A stretch of 64,000 nt of DNA from Canna indica (Eukaryota; Streptophyta; Magnoliopsida; Zingiberales; Cannaceae). The stretch spans positions 18,656,001-18,720,000 of the forward strand of contig CP136897.1 in NCBI GenBank assembly GCA_034359265.1. The letters run 5' to 3'. Each line of letters starts with the position of its first letter. The stretch's first letter is position 1. The notes beneath the pieces were generated by a model. It ran no database searches, had not been told where the DNA came from, and was given only the letters and a program-made list of their open reading frames with translations. Both the position numbers and the translations under genes were made by a program. Positions 21,368 to 34,254 of this stretch are shown here, piece by piece.

Positions 21368-22802
21368 TGCCCTATTCTCCTTCCTTTATGTTCTTATTCT
21401 CCCTTTCCTTGTCATTTTACTCCACCTCCTCCTCTAGAAACTGATGCGGCTCTCTTCTCCTTCTTATCTTCTCTTCTTTTTCTTCGTTCTTTATAGTGGG
21501 TTTTGTTGCACAAATTAGTAAATTGCTCAAGTTACTTGTATTCCATACCAATTCTTTCCTAACCACCCTTGATTTAACTGCTACATCAACACTACTTGAT
21601 TGCAACCATGCTTTTCTTGAAATTAGGTCATTTGGAAATTAAACACTTCAAAAAAAATCAATAGCACAAATATTGAAATATCTTTAACCATGGGTGGAAA
21701 ACTAGTATTTTAGTATAGGTGAGTTTGGTTAGAAACGATAAATGTTTGTACAAAGAAATATGTAAATTATGTAGCCAATTTCTACATATTATAAATGACA
21801 ACTAGCAAAAGATTAATATTTCAATCATATGATTATTGCGTAATATGGCAAAACTAGGTAACCAAGTACACACTTTTAAGAAAATTAGAAAGTCATGCAA
21901 ATCATCATTAATCTTGTAATAAGAAGCTTAACTTTCTTCTCATTTCTTTTGTCCATAACTAGATCAATGCCATCAGTGATAACAATATATGTATGCTTTT
22001 GTAATAATTTCTCATGTTGCGTGCTATAACATTGTTGATCTTGTGTGCACCATTCTTTATATGTTTTGTGTAGGAAAACGCAAAACAATTTGTAAAATAA
22101 CATATATATAATGAATTTCTTTCCTTTAAACCGGTTAAAGAACGCGTGAATATTGAAATTGTATGTTTGCTATTTTTGTTGGCCGGTCTCACTAATTTGA
22201 TTATTGGAAAGCATCCGGAGCCATGGGTAAACTCACACTAGGAACGGGGGGGGGGGGGGGGGAATAATTTTTTTGTAAAATAAATAAATAATAAAGATAG
22301 TTTGGTAGTTTTAAAAAGATATATGATTAAATGGCATAGATATTATCAAGTTTGAAATATCTTATCAAATGTATTCACATCGTAGTGGTTAGTGTTAGTG
22401 TGTTTTGCTTATAGGTCTTAGGTTAAAATCTCATCTCTAATATTTTTTTTCGTAATGGATGAATATAATTTTTTTTTAAAAAAAATCTAAATTATTCTCT
22501 ATTAATTTTTAACTTAAGTCCAATTTTTTCTCCATTTATTTTTATGCTAAGTCCAAAATTTTCTTCATTAATTTTTTACCGCTAAAACTCTCGTGTTGAT
22601 TTCATTCATAATATATCTTTGTATGCTATCATTCATACTCATATTATATTATTTTTAAGTTATATGAACTTTTGTATATGAGTTATTTAATATATAAATA
22701 ATTACTTTGCTCATCAAATACTCAACAAAAATTTTAGAAAATGAATACAAAAATCTACTTTATTCACGATTGTGAATTCTAATTTAATTGAGAATCCAAA
22801 TA
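21368..22802. other. Intergenic with a G16 homopolymer
   Basis: No gene is seen. A run of 16 G lies at 22247-22262. At 22385-22440 there is a 'gtagtggttagtgttagtg ... aggttaaaatctc' phrase resembling decayed tRNA-type boxes. The rest is AT-rich with T and A runs. Confidence 0.5.
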
Positions 22803-23887
22803 TGTCACACCCCAGACCCAAGGTAGCGTGATCGGCCGGGAATACACACCCGTACCCCGATGCCTCACAACCAAACAGAGATATAGCAAATACTCAACTG
22901 TAATGCATATGTAACTATGATGTAAAGAGAGTAAAATCCCAACACTCGAATGTGAAAACCCGAGAAACAATGACGATGTCTCACAAGAGACTACAAGTTT
23001 GATAGGGACATCCATAAGCAAAGAATAAATGACAGGACCCCTTGACTCTCTACTACGACTGGGGAAAAGTCCTTCCGCTGAGCTTACGCCGCCAACTGCA
23101 TCAGGCTTCATGAGCCACACCTGAACATACACACATAGGTAGGAGGGAATGAGTATATAACTCAGTGAGTGGTAGGGTAACACTATACCCACCCTTAGAG
23201 ATAATAAAACCATAAGAGCATGTAGATGAACAGTGCACAAATAATCTAACAAGCGAAAAGAATCATGTCATCCACTGATTCACATCAAGTATAACAAATA
23301 TGGAAAACATATGAATCCAATAAGAAGATCAGACATAATGAATTCAGTTCACAAAGGTTCAGTCACCAATCTGAAATTTTCATCAAACATTACAAGCCAC
23401 TCTGGCTTCATCTTTGGGGACCCGCGCACTAGCCACAATTTGCGTCTCTAGCTGCAATCCCTCACAAGTCAGGAATCTCCCTCCGACATAGGTCACATAA
23501 AAGGGTAACTGTCAGGGTGGCTTCTCGGCATGTACCCGACTAAGAGCCGTCTCTTCGGCGTCTTGCTAACACCGGATGGGTGTTCCGGAGTCGTCTCTTT
23601 GGGACTCTGCCCATCACCGGTTGGAACCTCTTACTCATAAGTACATCAAGCATAATAGGGCAATATAACAAAGTAAATGTATAAATTACATTGTTTCCAT
23701 TCATCATGTTCATCACAACAGTATAGTTTAGATCTACCATAGCAGCAAGAGTATAATCATTGAAATAACTCATTTCTCAAGTAACACAAGACTAGTTCCC
23801 AACACTTAGCCAATTTCTGCAGTTTACAAATGTTAACAGGTGCGGTTTTGTCACCTATACCAAACTAGTAATCCTAAATGATATGAT

Positions 23888-24927
23888 CAGTGTTATCGAA
23901 TCGCATGATTCGGAATCGCGAATCGTGCGATCCGATGCGATTTGTGATCCCGGCGATTCGAATCGAGAAGTTGAATCGCCGATTGCATCGAATCAGTGTT
24001 TGAATCGGCGATTCAACACGATTCGATTCGAATCGCCGCGATCTGTGAATCGCCAACGTTTTATTTTTCATAAACCGCGACATTTCATCTTCGCACTCCA
24101 AATCTCCTCCTTGCACGCAAGCGTTTCTTCTTCCTTGCGCTCGAAGAAAGCAGCAGCAGTGTGCCTTCTTCCTTCCGCTCGAAGAAAGCAGCAGCGGCGT
24201 GCGTTTCTTCTTCCTTGCACGCTTGCCGGAGCCGCGACTGCGTCTTCTTGCCGAGCTTCTTCAATCGCCGCCACCGGTCGCCTGTGCTCGTGGTTTCTTC
24301 ACTCGCCAACCAAGTCGCGACTTCTCCTCTCAGTCGCGAGTCCCGCGACTTCTCCTCTCCGCCTCGCCAACCAAGTCGCGATCGCGACTTCTCCTCTCAG
24401 TCGCGAGTCTCACGACTTCTCCTCTCCGCCTCGCCAACACAGTCGCGAGTCGCGACTGCTACACTCTGCCTCGCCGACACAGTCGCGAGTCGCGAGTCGC
24501 GACTGGTACACTCCGCCTCGCCAACAACTCGCGACTGGGTTCCTGCTTGCTTCAACAGAGCCGCTTCATCAGTAATCCTTCAACAGTGCTTCAATCCTTC
24601 AACAGTGCTTCCCTTGGCCGAGCCTTGCTTCAACAGTTCTCTCTTCAAGTTGCTTCCATAATTTCATTTGCACAGTCCTTCCTCAATCCTCATTGACTCA
24701 ATGGCTCCAAAAAAAGAAGATGAAGAAAGATATTACTTGGGACTTTAGTGATAACTCTATGTTTTTTGAGCTTATATAATATCATTCTATTTAAGGTATG
24801 TCATATGACTCATATATAAGTAATTTTTCATGTGTCTTCTGAATCTTACGATTCGATACGATTCACGATTCACGATTCAAAATTTAGCCTCGCGATTCAC
24901 GTTGTGAATTGCGATTCGATAACCTTG
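23888..24927. mobile_element. hAT-type non-autonomous element carrying GC-rich sequence
   Basis: The left end CAGTGTTATCGAATCGCATG and the reversed right end CAAGGTTATCGAATCGCAAT match. A perfect 8-bp duplication GATATGAT lies at 23880-23887 and 24928-24935. Inner zones are filled with GATTCG/CGAATC words in both orientations. The middle (about 24090-24680) is unlike its surroundings: GC-rich, with 'tcttccttgcgctcgaagaaagcagcagc' units and a CGCGACT minisatellite. It looks like captured host or ribosomal-type spacer sequence. The overlapping open frames of 165-230 codons in several frames reflect low stop density in this GC-rich part, not a demonstrable gene. Confidence 0.9.
24310..24540 (+). 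repeat. CGCGACT/AGTCGCG minisatellite inside the hAT element
   Basis: Units of the kind 'gacttctcctctcagtcgcg' and 'ctccgcctcgccaac.cagtcgcg' alternate with short palindromic AGTCGCGAGTCGCGACT cores. Spacing is irregular, about 60-70 bases. Each unit can form a small hairpin. Confidence 0.8.
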
Positions 24928-26509
24928 GATATGATCATGAAACTCCCCAAAAGATTAAGCTTGTATATTCTACTTGCTAACCCAGAGTTTCAGATCGTTT
25001 GGACAACATATCAGTCACGAATCGGTGTGACGAATACGCCATCCCAGTAATTCTGCACCTGCTGGGATTTCTGTATTAATGAGCAGATTTTTATAGTTGA
25101 CTAGCCATATTGCAAAATTCATAACTATGTCATTCCTTAACCTTTTTCCCTCAAACCAACTTTGATCATTACAACATGTTACCTATAAGGTCTTCTCGAA
25201 ATTTCACTACCCACGGACAACACACGACATTTAAATCACAGCGTCAAAACCCCAACTCATCGTAAATTCTGCAAATTTCTTCTATGCGCAGAACCGGACA
25301 GCTTTGATTAGCCCTCGAACTAATTGTGTAAACCTGGTCATTTCAACCCAGCATTTAGTGAAATTTAGTATTGAGACTATTCATGTATTATTCTCTCTAT
25401 TCCTAGAAGTGTGGGTTAATCCGACGACTTCGCAGCCCCCGAAATTTGTGTCCAACTTGCATAAAAATTATAACTGTCAAGCAAGTTCCTGTTTTTTTAT
25501 CATCTCTCCCTCACCAAACACCCCACTTGGACCCTGTTTTGTCCAGAATTTAACCTCCCCTAATCCTTATTAAACTCATGATCATGTTCTTGCAAATAAT
25601 CATAAAGGCTACGCATTGTACTACCACCACAACATGGCAAAGTTACATCAACATGAACTACTAATTCTACTATCATAGTATGACAAAGATTTCTTCATTC
25701 CTTCGTACAAGAAATTTAGACAAATGGAAGCATCTCAGAACCACCAACTAATGAGGACTTACCTTACTGATCATGAGGGAGTAATTTAAGGGGTTGTCCT
25801 CCAAAGTTGAGGTGCCTCTCACCTTTCAGCTATGTGGAGCAGCACCTTGCTATGGCTTCATGACTGATCTCATTTTTTTTATCATGCATAGGATTGTTTC
25901 TCAAGACTCCAAAACAAGATTTAAGACCTAACTTTCCCATGAAAGCAATAATTGGAAACAATTGCACACATCAAGCAAGCATGGGGACGGCATAGGCGAC
26001 ATGGTGTAGGCGGCATGAATTGGAAATCCCCATATGGGGAACTAGAGCATAGATCCACTCACCAGAAGGAAGGGAAACCAGAAGACGACCCTCGAATTTG
26101 GCGACGATCGGCTCCGGCGATTTTGAGAAATCCGACCATTTTGTAGGTGCCGCTCACCCCTTGCTTAGAATTGTTCATGCCTTCCTCTCCCAATGCAGTT
26201 GCCAAAATCCCTTCTTTAAACCCTCTTTTCTTTCTTTTATTAAATTACCTTAATGCCCTTATAACTTAAGTGAGCCATATATGAGCCTATACACTTCCGA
26301 TTTGAGTTCCGCTTGAACCCCCGAACTCGACTCGAGTTCAACTTACATCTAACATCCAAACCAAGTACCATGAAATACTGTTGCTTGCGCATAGGGGCCC
26401 GTACCTCAATTCGCGCCTCACGACGATTCATTCGGCCAGCTCTGACGCACGTCCTGATTTCCCACTGGAACCACAATAAATAAAATTTAAATTTCCCACG
26501 GGTATTACA

Positions 26510-27368
26510 AAATATGAAAATAATAAATTTTATTAATCATCTATATTAATTATATAATACATCTTCACGATGAATATAATTTATTTTTACAATATGAATT
26601 ATGCAATCAAGTTAGTTTTGTACTTTTGATGTTGTATCAAGTATAATGCACCAAAAAGAATCTTTTTTTAATGTACTTTTAATTTTGTCTATCTCTTATT
26701 AGTTTTATAATTTTCGTCACATAGTATGCTTCATAAAGTTGGTCATCGAGGCAAGCAAGGCGACGCCCATATTGCGGGATAGCGTGTTTTGGGTCATTGA
26801 GATGAATGGAAAAGAATTGTTTTAAGAGTGAAATAACATAGATAAAATATAGTCATAGATAAAGAAATTTTACTAGTTAAAAGTTGTGATTTTAATTAAA
26901 ATATTTGAAGTTGAACAGTTAAAATAATATATATTGGAGTTTTTATATTTTAAATTGGGCCCCCTCGGTTAAAGTTTTGCATCTGCCACTGACCCTAGTA
27001 TGTCCTTATTGTTGAACAATTGATATTTTACCAGTTCAAATCTATAGCTATGCCTTTTTTATATCCCGTATAATATACACTTATCTAAACCTACCATTTC
27101 AATTTCTGCTCAGGATCTTTAGAAATTTGACATTGTTACTACTATTTACGTTAGATATCTATCTCATTTTATGAATTTGTTGTACTATTTTTCAGGATGT
27201 TCATTTCATTTCAACATGTTAAGATATGGTTGGGCATTGTAAATCTCAAGAAAATAATAATAATTAAAAATTGGTATACCAAGATTACATAAGAACTTTT
27301 ACACCTTTTACAAGTACATAGTTCAAAAGAATATATGAAATTTTCTTTGTTTAATATTTAGTTGAAAA
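26510..27368. other. Intergenic, no gene seen
   Basis: AT-rich. Near 26940-26995 'attgggccccctcggttaaagttttgcatctgccactga' resembles a decayed inner part of a GGGCGGAGCC-type hAT MITE, but no termini remain. Confidence 0.45.
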
Positions 27369-28485
27369 TAGGGGTGAAAACAGGTCAAGCCTGTATAGTA
27401 AAAAATTGGCCTGAGCATGGCCTGACCTGTGGCCTATTTATAAAGCTTGCTAAAATCTGAAACATGTTTATAAAACATATTACTAAATTTCAATACAAAG
27501 ATGATAACAATAAATGTAAACATAACAATAATAGTTGTTGTTTTATTAAATTAAAATATATATTTTATTATAAATAATGTAAATATATAATAAACTAATA
27601 ATATTATATATTTATTATAGGGTAATTACATAAATATATCATGAACTATGGACTTTGTCTCAAATCTATCATGAACTTTGACTCCTTCAAATTGCATCCT
27701 CAACTATCACATTTGTATCAATTGCATTCCTCCATTAAAATTATGTCAGCTGCCCCGTTAACCCTGTGACGTGGCATGTACACGTGTATTAAAAAACTAA
27801 TTTTTTATTCAAAATTAATTAAAAAATTTTTTTCAAAATCTTTCTAATATCCATGTGTGCTGCACACGTGGATTAAAAAAATAAAAAATAAAAAAATATT
27901 TTTTTAAAAAAAATGCTTCACACGTTGACAAGTCAGAATAGTTTTTTTTAATTTTTTTAAAATATTTTTTTTATTTTTTTAAAAAAATAATTTTTTATTT
28001 TTTTAAAAAATAATTTTTTATTTTTTTAAAAAATAATTTTTTTTAATTCACGTGTGCGGCACACGTCGATATTAGAAATATTTTGAAAAATAAATAAATT
28101 TTTAATTAATTTTGAATAAAAAAATAATTTTTTAATACACGTGTATATGCCACGTCACAGGGTTAACGGGGCAGCTGACTAAATTTTAACGAAGTGATGC
28201 AATTGATACAAATGTGATAGTTGATGATGCAATTTGAAGAAGTCAAAGTTCATGATAGATTTGAGATAAAATTCATAATTCAGGATATATTCAAGTAATT
28301 ACCATATATTATATATATTACCTTAACAAGCTAGGCCGATCTATCAGGCTCAATGGGCCTTATAGTGAGCTTGGGCCTAGCCTTATAAGAAAAATATGTC
28401 TAGAAATAAGTCTGAGCCTATTTTTTTTAAATAGGTCAAGCTAGGTCAGGTCGAATACAGGCCGCTTGGCCTATTTCCACCCCTA
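27369..28485. mobile_element. hAT-type MITE (TAGGGGTG family) holding a foldback
   Basis: The termini are TAGGGGTGAAAACAGGTCAA and the reverse complement of GGCCTATTTCCACCCCTA. GTTGAAAA (27361-27368) and GCTGAAAA (28486-28493) form an 8-bp duplication with one mismatch. Its GGCCTGA/TCAGGCT-type interior is split by the Mutator-type foldback at 27620-28303. Without that insert it is about 430 bp. Confidence 0.85.
27620..28303. mobile_element. Mutator-type foldback MITE with arms of several hundred bp
   Basis: The left end GGGTAATTACATAAATATAT and the reversed right end GGTAATTACTTGAATATATC open two long inverted arms. These include 'gttaaccctgtgacgtggca' and its inverse 'tgccacgtcacagggttaac', and 'tcagctgccccgttaac' and its inverse. 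The whole 684-bp element can fold on itself. The flanks 'tttattata' and 'atatattat' are only weakly alike, so the target duplication is not secure. The termini resemble those of the Mutator-like element at 32908. Confidence 0.8.
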
Positions 28486-29264
28486 GCTGAAAACAAATAT
28501 TCATAATGGTATAAATGAAGACCTTTTTGGGAAGAAATCTTCAAAATTGCTCATATTAACTTTTTGACCATTGAGATTTTCATATCGAAGAAAGATTTGT
28601 TTTAAGTTCTAATACCTTTCTTATTTGTCGTAAAAGCAAGGGAAATATCATTTGCAAATATTAAATGATTAATGTACAATAAATTCTTAAGCTTAAAATG
28701 ACTAAACACATTACTTATATTGAATAGTTGATTCAATTTGAGAGCAATTGTGCAACTAAGATGTATAAGAAATGTGACAAAGAACCCCTTGTCTATGTCA
28801 TGATAATATCTTAATAAATCGAGACATTATACCATTCACGGGACAAGAGAAGTTGGTAACAAATTTAATGGGACAGCGGCAAGCATGGAAGACATGAATA
28901 ATTGTATTCGATGATAAAAAATCACAATCTTTTTCTAAGTTAATTTTGAACAAAATGTAAGGCGCTTTATCTTTAAAGTCTTACAAGGTATATGTCAATT
29001 CTTGCACAATTAAAATATTATCATGGATGTTGTGATCTTTAGTGGAAGCAATTTGCTTACAATATTTTTTTTTTTGAAATAGTAACTTGAATTTATTTGC
29101 TCATAAGATATTAAAGAAGACATGTAAAGTCTAAGTCAATTTTTAAATTTTAACTAAAATATGATATGACATGTTAAATACGTTTAACTTTTTTCAAAAC
29201 TATATAAAATCTCAAATGAATTTAAACTTATATATAACTAATATAAATTAATTTTGATGAAATA
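28486..29264. other. Intergenic, no gene seen
   Basis: AT-rich sequence with no credible open frame, repeat unit or terminal pair. Confidence 0.5.
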
Positions 29265-32044
29265 TGTAATATTCTAGATATTTAAATTTATTATTTTTCC
29301 TTTTATGAGTGTTTGCTAGCCTAGCGGACTAGTTCGTGGTTGAGCCGAGTCGACTCATGGTCCGGAGCGAGCTTGCGAGCTCGGGTTAGTAGGATATGAA
29401 TTTATGAATTTATGTTGAAATTATTTAGGCTTGGGTAGTTGAAATTATTTAGATTTGATGTTGTGTGTGCATAATTGTTAATTATGTTCATGTGGGTGTG
29501 TTTAATTAAGTACTTGTGATTTATTAGAATGAGTTTAATTAAATTATTTAAGTTTATCAGGTTAGCAGGTTTTGATTTTGACTTAAGGTGTATGCGGATT
29601 GTGGATTAAGGGTTGAGGGGGGAGTATAAAACCCCCTCCTCATGGCTTGTGGCTCCAATTTTGGAGCCACCCAAAGGATGAGAAAGGGAGCCAGCCGCCG
29701 CCTGTGAGCTAAGCCGCCAGCCCCCTTTCCCTCTTCCCCTTGGAGCCGCCGCCTGTGAGCCAAGCTGCCGAGCCGCCTGCTTCCCTTCCTCCCCTCTCTC
29801 TCTTCCTTCCCTTTGGAGTCGAGCCCAGAGGAGCCAGCTGAGCTAGCCCCTCTCCTTCTCCTCTCTCTCCCTCTCTCCAAGCCGGCGGATTGGAGTGAGC
29901 CGCCGCCCCTTGGAGCCTTTTCTTGGGTTGAGTCGTCGGCCTTTTGAAGTCGAATTTGAGGACAGTCACTCGGGATTTTTTCCTTAGTTCTTCTTCCAAT
30001 TAAGGTGAGTGGTTTACCTTCTCTCTTTGGGATTTCAATTAGATCCTTGAAGCCGTTCTTGACGGCTTGGTATTTGTGTTTCGTTTCTTGATTGTTCTTC
30101 ACGTTCTTTCCATATTTCCTTGAGATTGTGCTTGAGGAGACCCTAATCTCCCCTCTATGGGGCTCGGCAGCCTTAGGGTACCCCTAGGGGTGCTCGGCCA
30201 AGCTAGGGGGAAACCCTGGTCGCCCTTAAGGTGTTCGATGAAAAGCCCGAATAAGTTCTTGTTTATTTGATATGAAATCTTGATCTATTCTCCTAATTTG
30301 AGATTCTTGATTATGAGTTTCTTGTTTAGAATTAAATCTGTGATTTTTGGGTAGAAATCATATGGTAGGATTAAGATCTTGATAATGACTAATTAGGGAT
30401 TCTTGAGAAGGAGATTCTTGATCTTAATGCTTGATTCTTGGTTTAAGTGTGTGGGTTCTTGTTAATCTTGATGAAAAACATGATTTATGTGAATTAATTC
30501 ATGAGATTAGTATTCTGTCATAATGGTAATTTAGGGGTTAATTCCTATTAATTTTCAGATTTAATTCTATAAGTATGTTGAAATTGCATGTTGCTGGAAT
30601 TGTATGCTGAGATGATGAATCTGTGCTGATTTTAATTTGTTTGCTGTGATGTGTGTGTATATATGTGAATATAGTCGTGTAACCTATCATTTCGACCAGA
30701 AAATATAGTTTGGAAACATATAATAAACTTTGGGGACTAGATTCGGGGTTAGACACAGCAGAACTTGGCAGAAAAGTAACCTAAAATAAAATCCTAAAAC
30801 AAAACCCTAATTCAGATTATCTAAATTTTAATTATATAATTAAAATTGGGTTAAGGGTGAGTATAATTTGTTATGAACCAACTTATAAAGTATGCATGAA
30901 ATAAAACCATACGGGTTCATGACATTACGGGTCTAAGGGATAGGGGTCGAGTTTGGAGTGTCGAGACGCTTCATAATGAGAACACCCTTAGGACACCGTA
31001 GGAGAATCTTGACTTAGGTTTTGATGCGTCATATCCTTGAGAATGGTAGAGCAGCTCAATTAGGAGCCGGATTTCGGTCTATGCTCGGGTGGTTGAACGT
31101 CAAATTTCCAATCTGTAGAACAAGTTCGGAGGGCCTTTCTCGATTATCCCCAATAGATTTTTAGAGGAATAAGTTCGGATGGTCTTTCCGATTATTCTTG
31201 TGATGTCTTAAAAGAGTAAGTTCGGAGGGCCTTCCCGATTACTCTTGTGATATCACGTCTCGATGAGCAAGTTCGGAGGGACTTTCGCGATTGCTCCCGA
31301 TGTTCCTTATACTAGGATAAGTTCGGAGGGCCTTCCCCGATTATCCTAGTATGTGTTGTTGCCTTCGGGCATGGTGGGCTTCGGCCCGATGCACTTCTTT
31401 AGTATGTGTTGTTGCCTTCGGGCATGGTGGGCTTCGGCCTGATGCACTTTTTTGGAGGGTTAGATGCCTTGGGGCATATGTGGCATGTTGGCCTGTTAGC
31501 TAGTCATATCTTCGTGACCTTGCCTTCTGTAGAGATAGATTTCATTCATGTTATCTCTGTGATTTTATTTGTGAGGGTTGGTATAACCGCTCGCTGGGTT
31601 CTTTGAACTCACCCGTTGTCATTTGATTTCTGTTTTATAGAGCCTGACCGATGAGATGGGTCGAATGCACTTGGCGCCGCTGGAGGGCAGAGGGCATGAT
31701 CTCATAGCAGTCCTAGTTAGGGTCGTAGTCGAGTCCTTTGGTAGTAGTCATGCACTTGTATTAGCTTGATTTGGAGTTGTAGCCCCGAGGACATTTATGT
31801 CATTTATTTCAGGTTTTATTATATCTAAACTTTTGAACTGGTGAACTTAAAACGTTATTCCACACTTTTTGTTTCATTTGAGCTACTTGAATTAAACTTT
31901 GTTTTGGTTCGCTTTTCATTAAAATAAAACTTGTTATTTCTTTCCGCTATATTATTTTTTGAGTTGGCATGTGCATGATTTAGGCTGCGAGATATAGGCA
32001 CGTATAACCTGGGCGATCACGTGACCCTGAGTTGGGGCGTGACA
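29265..32044 (-). mobile_element. Solo LTR, reverse orientation
   Basis: Read on the minus strand it begins TGTCACGCCCCAACTCAGGG and ends ATATTACA at 29265. The flanks AAATA (29260-29264) and AAATC (32045-32049) give a 5-bp duplication with one mismatch. At 2780 bp it equals the other copies. It shares with the copy at 46537 the phrase 'gagttcaaagaac' (inverse of 31598-31612) and an array of 'agttcggagggcctt' units. The 181-codon minus-strand frame near 29557-30102 lies over a GC-rich part of the LTR and shows no family features. No internal retrotransposon sequence adjoins. Confidence 0.8.
31118..31455 (+). repeat. Internal arrays of the reverse LTR
   Basis: Five units of about 40-55 bases share 'aagttcggagggccttcccgatta' (20-base core 'aagttcggagggccttcccg') between 31118 and 31345. 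A unit of about 52 bases ('tagtatgtgttgttgccttcgggcatggtg' onward; core 'ttgccttcgggcatggtggg') is then duplicated at about 31350 and 31402. Confidence 0.85.
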
Positions 32045-32594
32045 AAATCGAGCGTGAGATTCTCCAAGGTATTAAGGGCATATTTGCTTCATAAGATAAA
32101 AAGGATAAGATAATAGATGAATTAAAATTGTGTAGTGCATGGATTAGAAAAAAATGTAAATTGAAAAATATAAAATTGATATTATATCATATATATACAC
32201 CATATTTTAAAAAATTATATTCAATCATTCATCGTTTATTATCTAATCTAATTTTTTCATATCCAATCAAGCAAATATATGATAGAGTTTTCCATATGAT
32301 TTTTTTGAAACGAAAAAGAATTTGATGTAATCAAACATGGGATTTCCTGGAAAATGACATAATAATAGCTTCCAATGTAAATTTTAAAAAATATTTATTT
32401 TAGAATTTTTAAAAGTATTTATTGATATAAATTAATTTCTATTACGACTATTCAATTTGTCATTATATGTATTATAATAATATAATTATGTTAATTTCAA
32501 ATATAATATGTTAATATTATATTTTCAATGAATTTAGTATTATATTAAATCAGTACACAATATTTGTATGATTGCATCATGCAATTTTCTAATT
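32045..32594. other. Intergenic with a small MITE copy
   Basis: About 32080-32277 matches the MITE in the DUF789 intron ('tatttgcttcataagataa', 'tagtgcatggattagaaaaa', 'catatccaatcaagcaaata'). Its ends are not sharply defined. The remainder to 32594 is AT-rich and holds no gene. Confidence 0.6.
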
Positions 32595-33538
32595 GGTTTA
32601 ATTATGTTTTTGGTCCTTTTTTCCGTTTGGTCCATCGTTTTTTTAAAAAATTATTTAGTCTCTCAAAAAATATTTTCATTTTCGTTTGGTCCCTCTGTTA
32701 ACTTTCCGTTAACTTTGGCTATTAAGTGCCAACATGGCAATATGTTGACATGAAAATGAGGGATCAAATGAAAAAAAATGATATTTTAAGGGATTAGATG
32801 AAAAAATATTATATATATATATCCATCTTATTCACCAATATAAAATCTCATCAATTTACTTTTTCTTATTTCAAAATATTCACTCACAAACAATACAAAT
32901 ATTGTTTGGGTAATTACCTAAATACATCCTAAACTTTGGACATTGTCTCATTTGTAGTCAAATCCGAAATAATATCAAATTACATCCTAAACTTTGACAT
33001 TGATCTCAATTATATCCTCCCGTCATCTCTCCATCATCAGACTCATTAACTTCATGATGTGGCATGCCCACATAGAATAAAATAATATTATTTTTACACA
33101 TCATTAAAAATAAATAAAAAATATTTTTTAAAAAAAAAACCTTTTCACTCGTTCTACATCAACTTCACCACTCGCCATCTTCACCCGATGCCCTAAAATC
33201 CACTCGTCATCTTCACCCTAAATCTCCAAATCCCCGACATTCGTTGATCCCCACTCGTAGAGACGACCAGAGACGCTCACCGGTGCCCTAACTTTTGAAG
33301 GAGTTTCTTACCTATGCTTTGTCGGCGAGGAGGAGTTGTCTTCTTCGCAGCTATCACCACCCAATAAGGTCAGTCACTGTGTAGTTTAGTAGTAGTAGTA
33401 GCTCACCGTAGCTCACTGTCTTCTTCACCTAAATCATTGTGTAGACGGTCATTGAAGAATCTTCCCTATCTAATTTCACTCATTCATCTTGTAGCTTAGT
33501 AGCTCACCTTACCACTCCCTTAGCTTACTATTTCACTC

Positions 33539-34095
33539 ATGCACTTAGCTATGACATCAAGATCAAATATAGAAGCAGAGGAAACATCGGCTTCCTCAAT
33601 TGTTGACAGACCAATGTGTGATCATTCAATTGAAGCTCGGATGTTAACTTCAAGAACTGTAAAAAATCCTGGGAGACATTTTGGAGGTGTGCCCACTGGC
33701 AGGTAAATTAGTTTAATGAATTCCAACCTAGAAATGTATTTTATTTGGTTGTTTGTGTTAATATGATTTTTTTGAAAAATAATATTTTGTAGGATCGTCA
33801 ACGCGATTGTGGTTTTTTTGTGTGACTTGACCCTGGATCTTCTAATCGAGGTAGTGAAGAGATAAGATTCCCAAGAAGCAAGAAGGAATATCTTACAAAG
33901 AAAATCAACCTGGTGGAAGAGAGAAATACAATTTTGCTAGACAATTTAGCCATCCTGAAAGAGAAGGTGAAAAGATTAGAGGAGGAAAAAAAGATGTTGG
34001 AGCATCAATGTGAAATTTTCAAGATGACAAGTAGGAGAATGCATATGTATTTTTGTGTGGTGATATGTGCTTGGATGGTGAATTACTTTATGTGA
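33539..34095 (+). pseudogene. GRF-type zinc-finger/coiled-coil gene of the MULE, broken
   Basis: Exon 1 (33539-33702) starts MHLAMTSRSNIEAEE and reads MCDHSIEARMLTSRTVKNPG, the N-terminal half of a GRF zinc finger. A donor CAG/GTAAAT follows. Exon 2 starts at 33793 after TTTTGTAG and reads DRQRDCGFFV, a stop, then LDPGSSNRG, the second half of the finger. A predicted coiled coil comes next (KKINLVEERNTILLDNLAIL onward, heptads of L, I and V), then a short hydrophobic tail (YFCVVICAWMVNYFM) ending at 34093-34095. Two defects are visible. One base is missing in the TTTT run near 33678-33682, so that the finger's WRC motif is out of frame. A TGA at about 33825 replaces the Trp of the GFFVW motif. 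GRF fingers bind nucleic acid in known proteins; the role here is inferred. The gene lies between the left TIR and the transposase, convergent with it. Confidence 0.7.
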
Positions 34096-34254
34096 TGGTG
34101 TTGAATACTTAAGGTTATGTGGTTGTAATGAAATTAACATATGTATTTGATAACTCCTTTTGGTGTTGAATACTTTATGTTATCAGTAATGAAACAACCT
34201 GGTGTAATGAAGCATCTCTCTTAATTTGGTGTAATGTATTTGATATCAGTATCT

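Larger units (their letters stand above)
22803..26509 (+). mobile_element. Solo LTR of a long-LTR retrotransposon
   Basis: It begins TGTCACACCCCAGACC and ends CACGGGTATTACA, the TG...CA form of an LTR. A perfect 5-bp duplication AAATA flanks it (22798-22802 and 26510-26514). Without the nested hAT element (23888-24927 plus 8 bp) it is about 2.66 kb, matching the other two full copies (2.78 and 2.76 kb). No gag-pol, primer-binding site or second LTR adjoins, so it is a solo LTR. Long LTRs of this type occur in Ty3/gypsy chromoviruses of the Del/Tekay group, but without internal domains that is only an inference. The words 'actcagtgagtgg' (23160-23173) recur in the copy at 46537. Confidence 0.85.

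Noticed and set aside
23883..24696. Overlapping frames of 165-230 codons in several frames and both strands
   Set aside because: They fall in the GC-rich minisatellite cargo of an hAT element. Multiple frames stay open together, a sign of composition and not of a gene.
29557..30102. 181-codon minus-strand frame rich in Arg and Gly
   Set aside because: Lies within a solo LTR over a purine-biased GC-rich stretch; no domain recognised.
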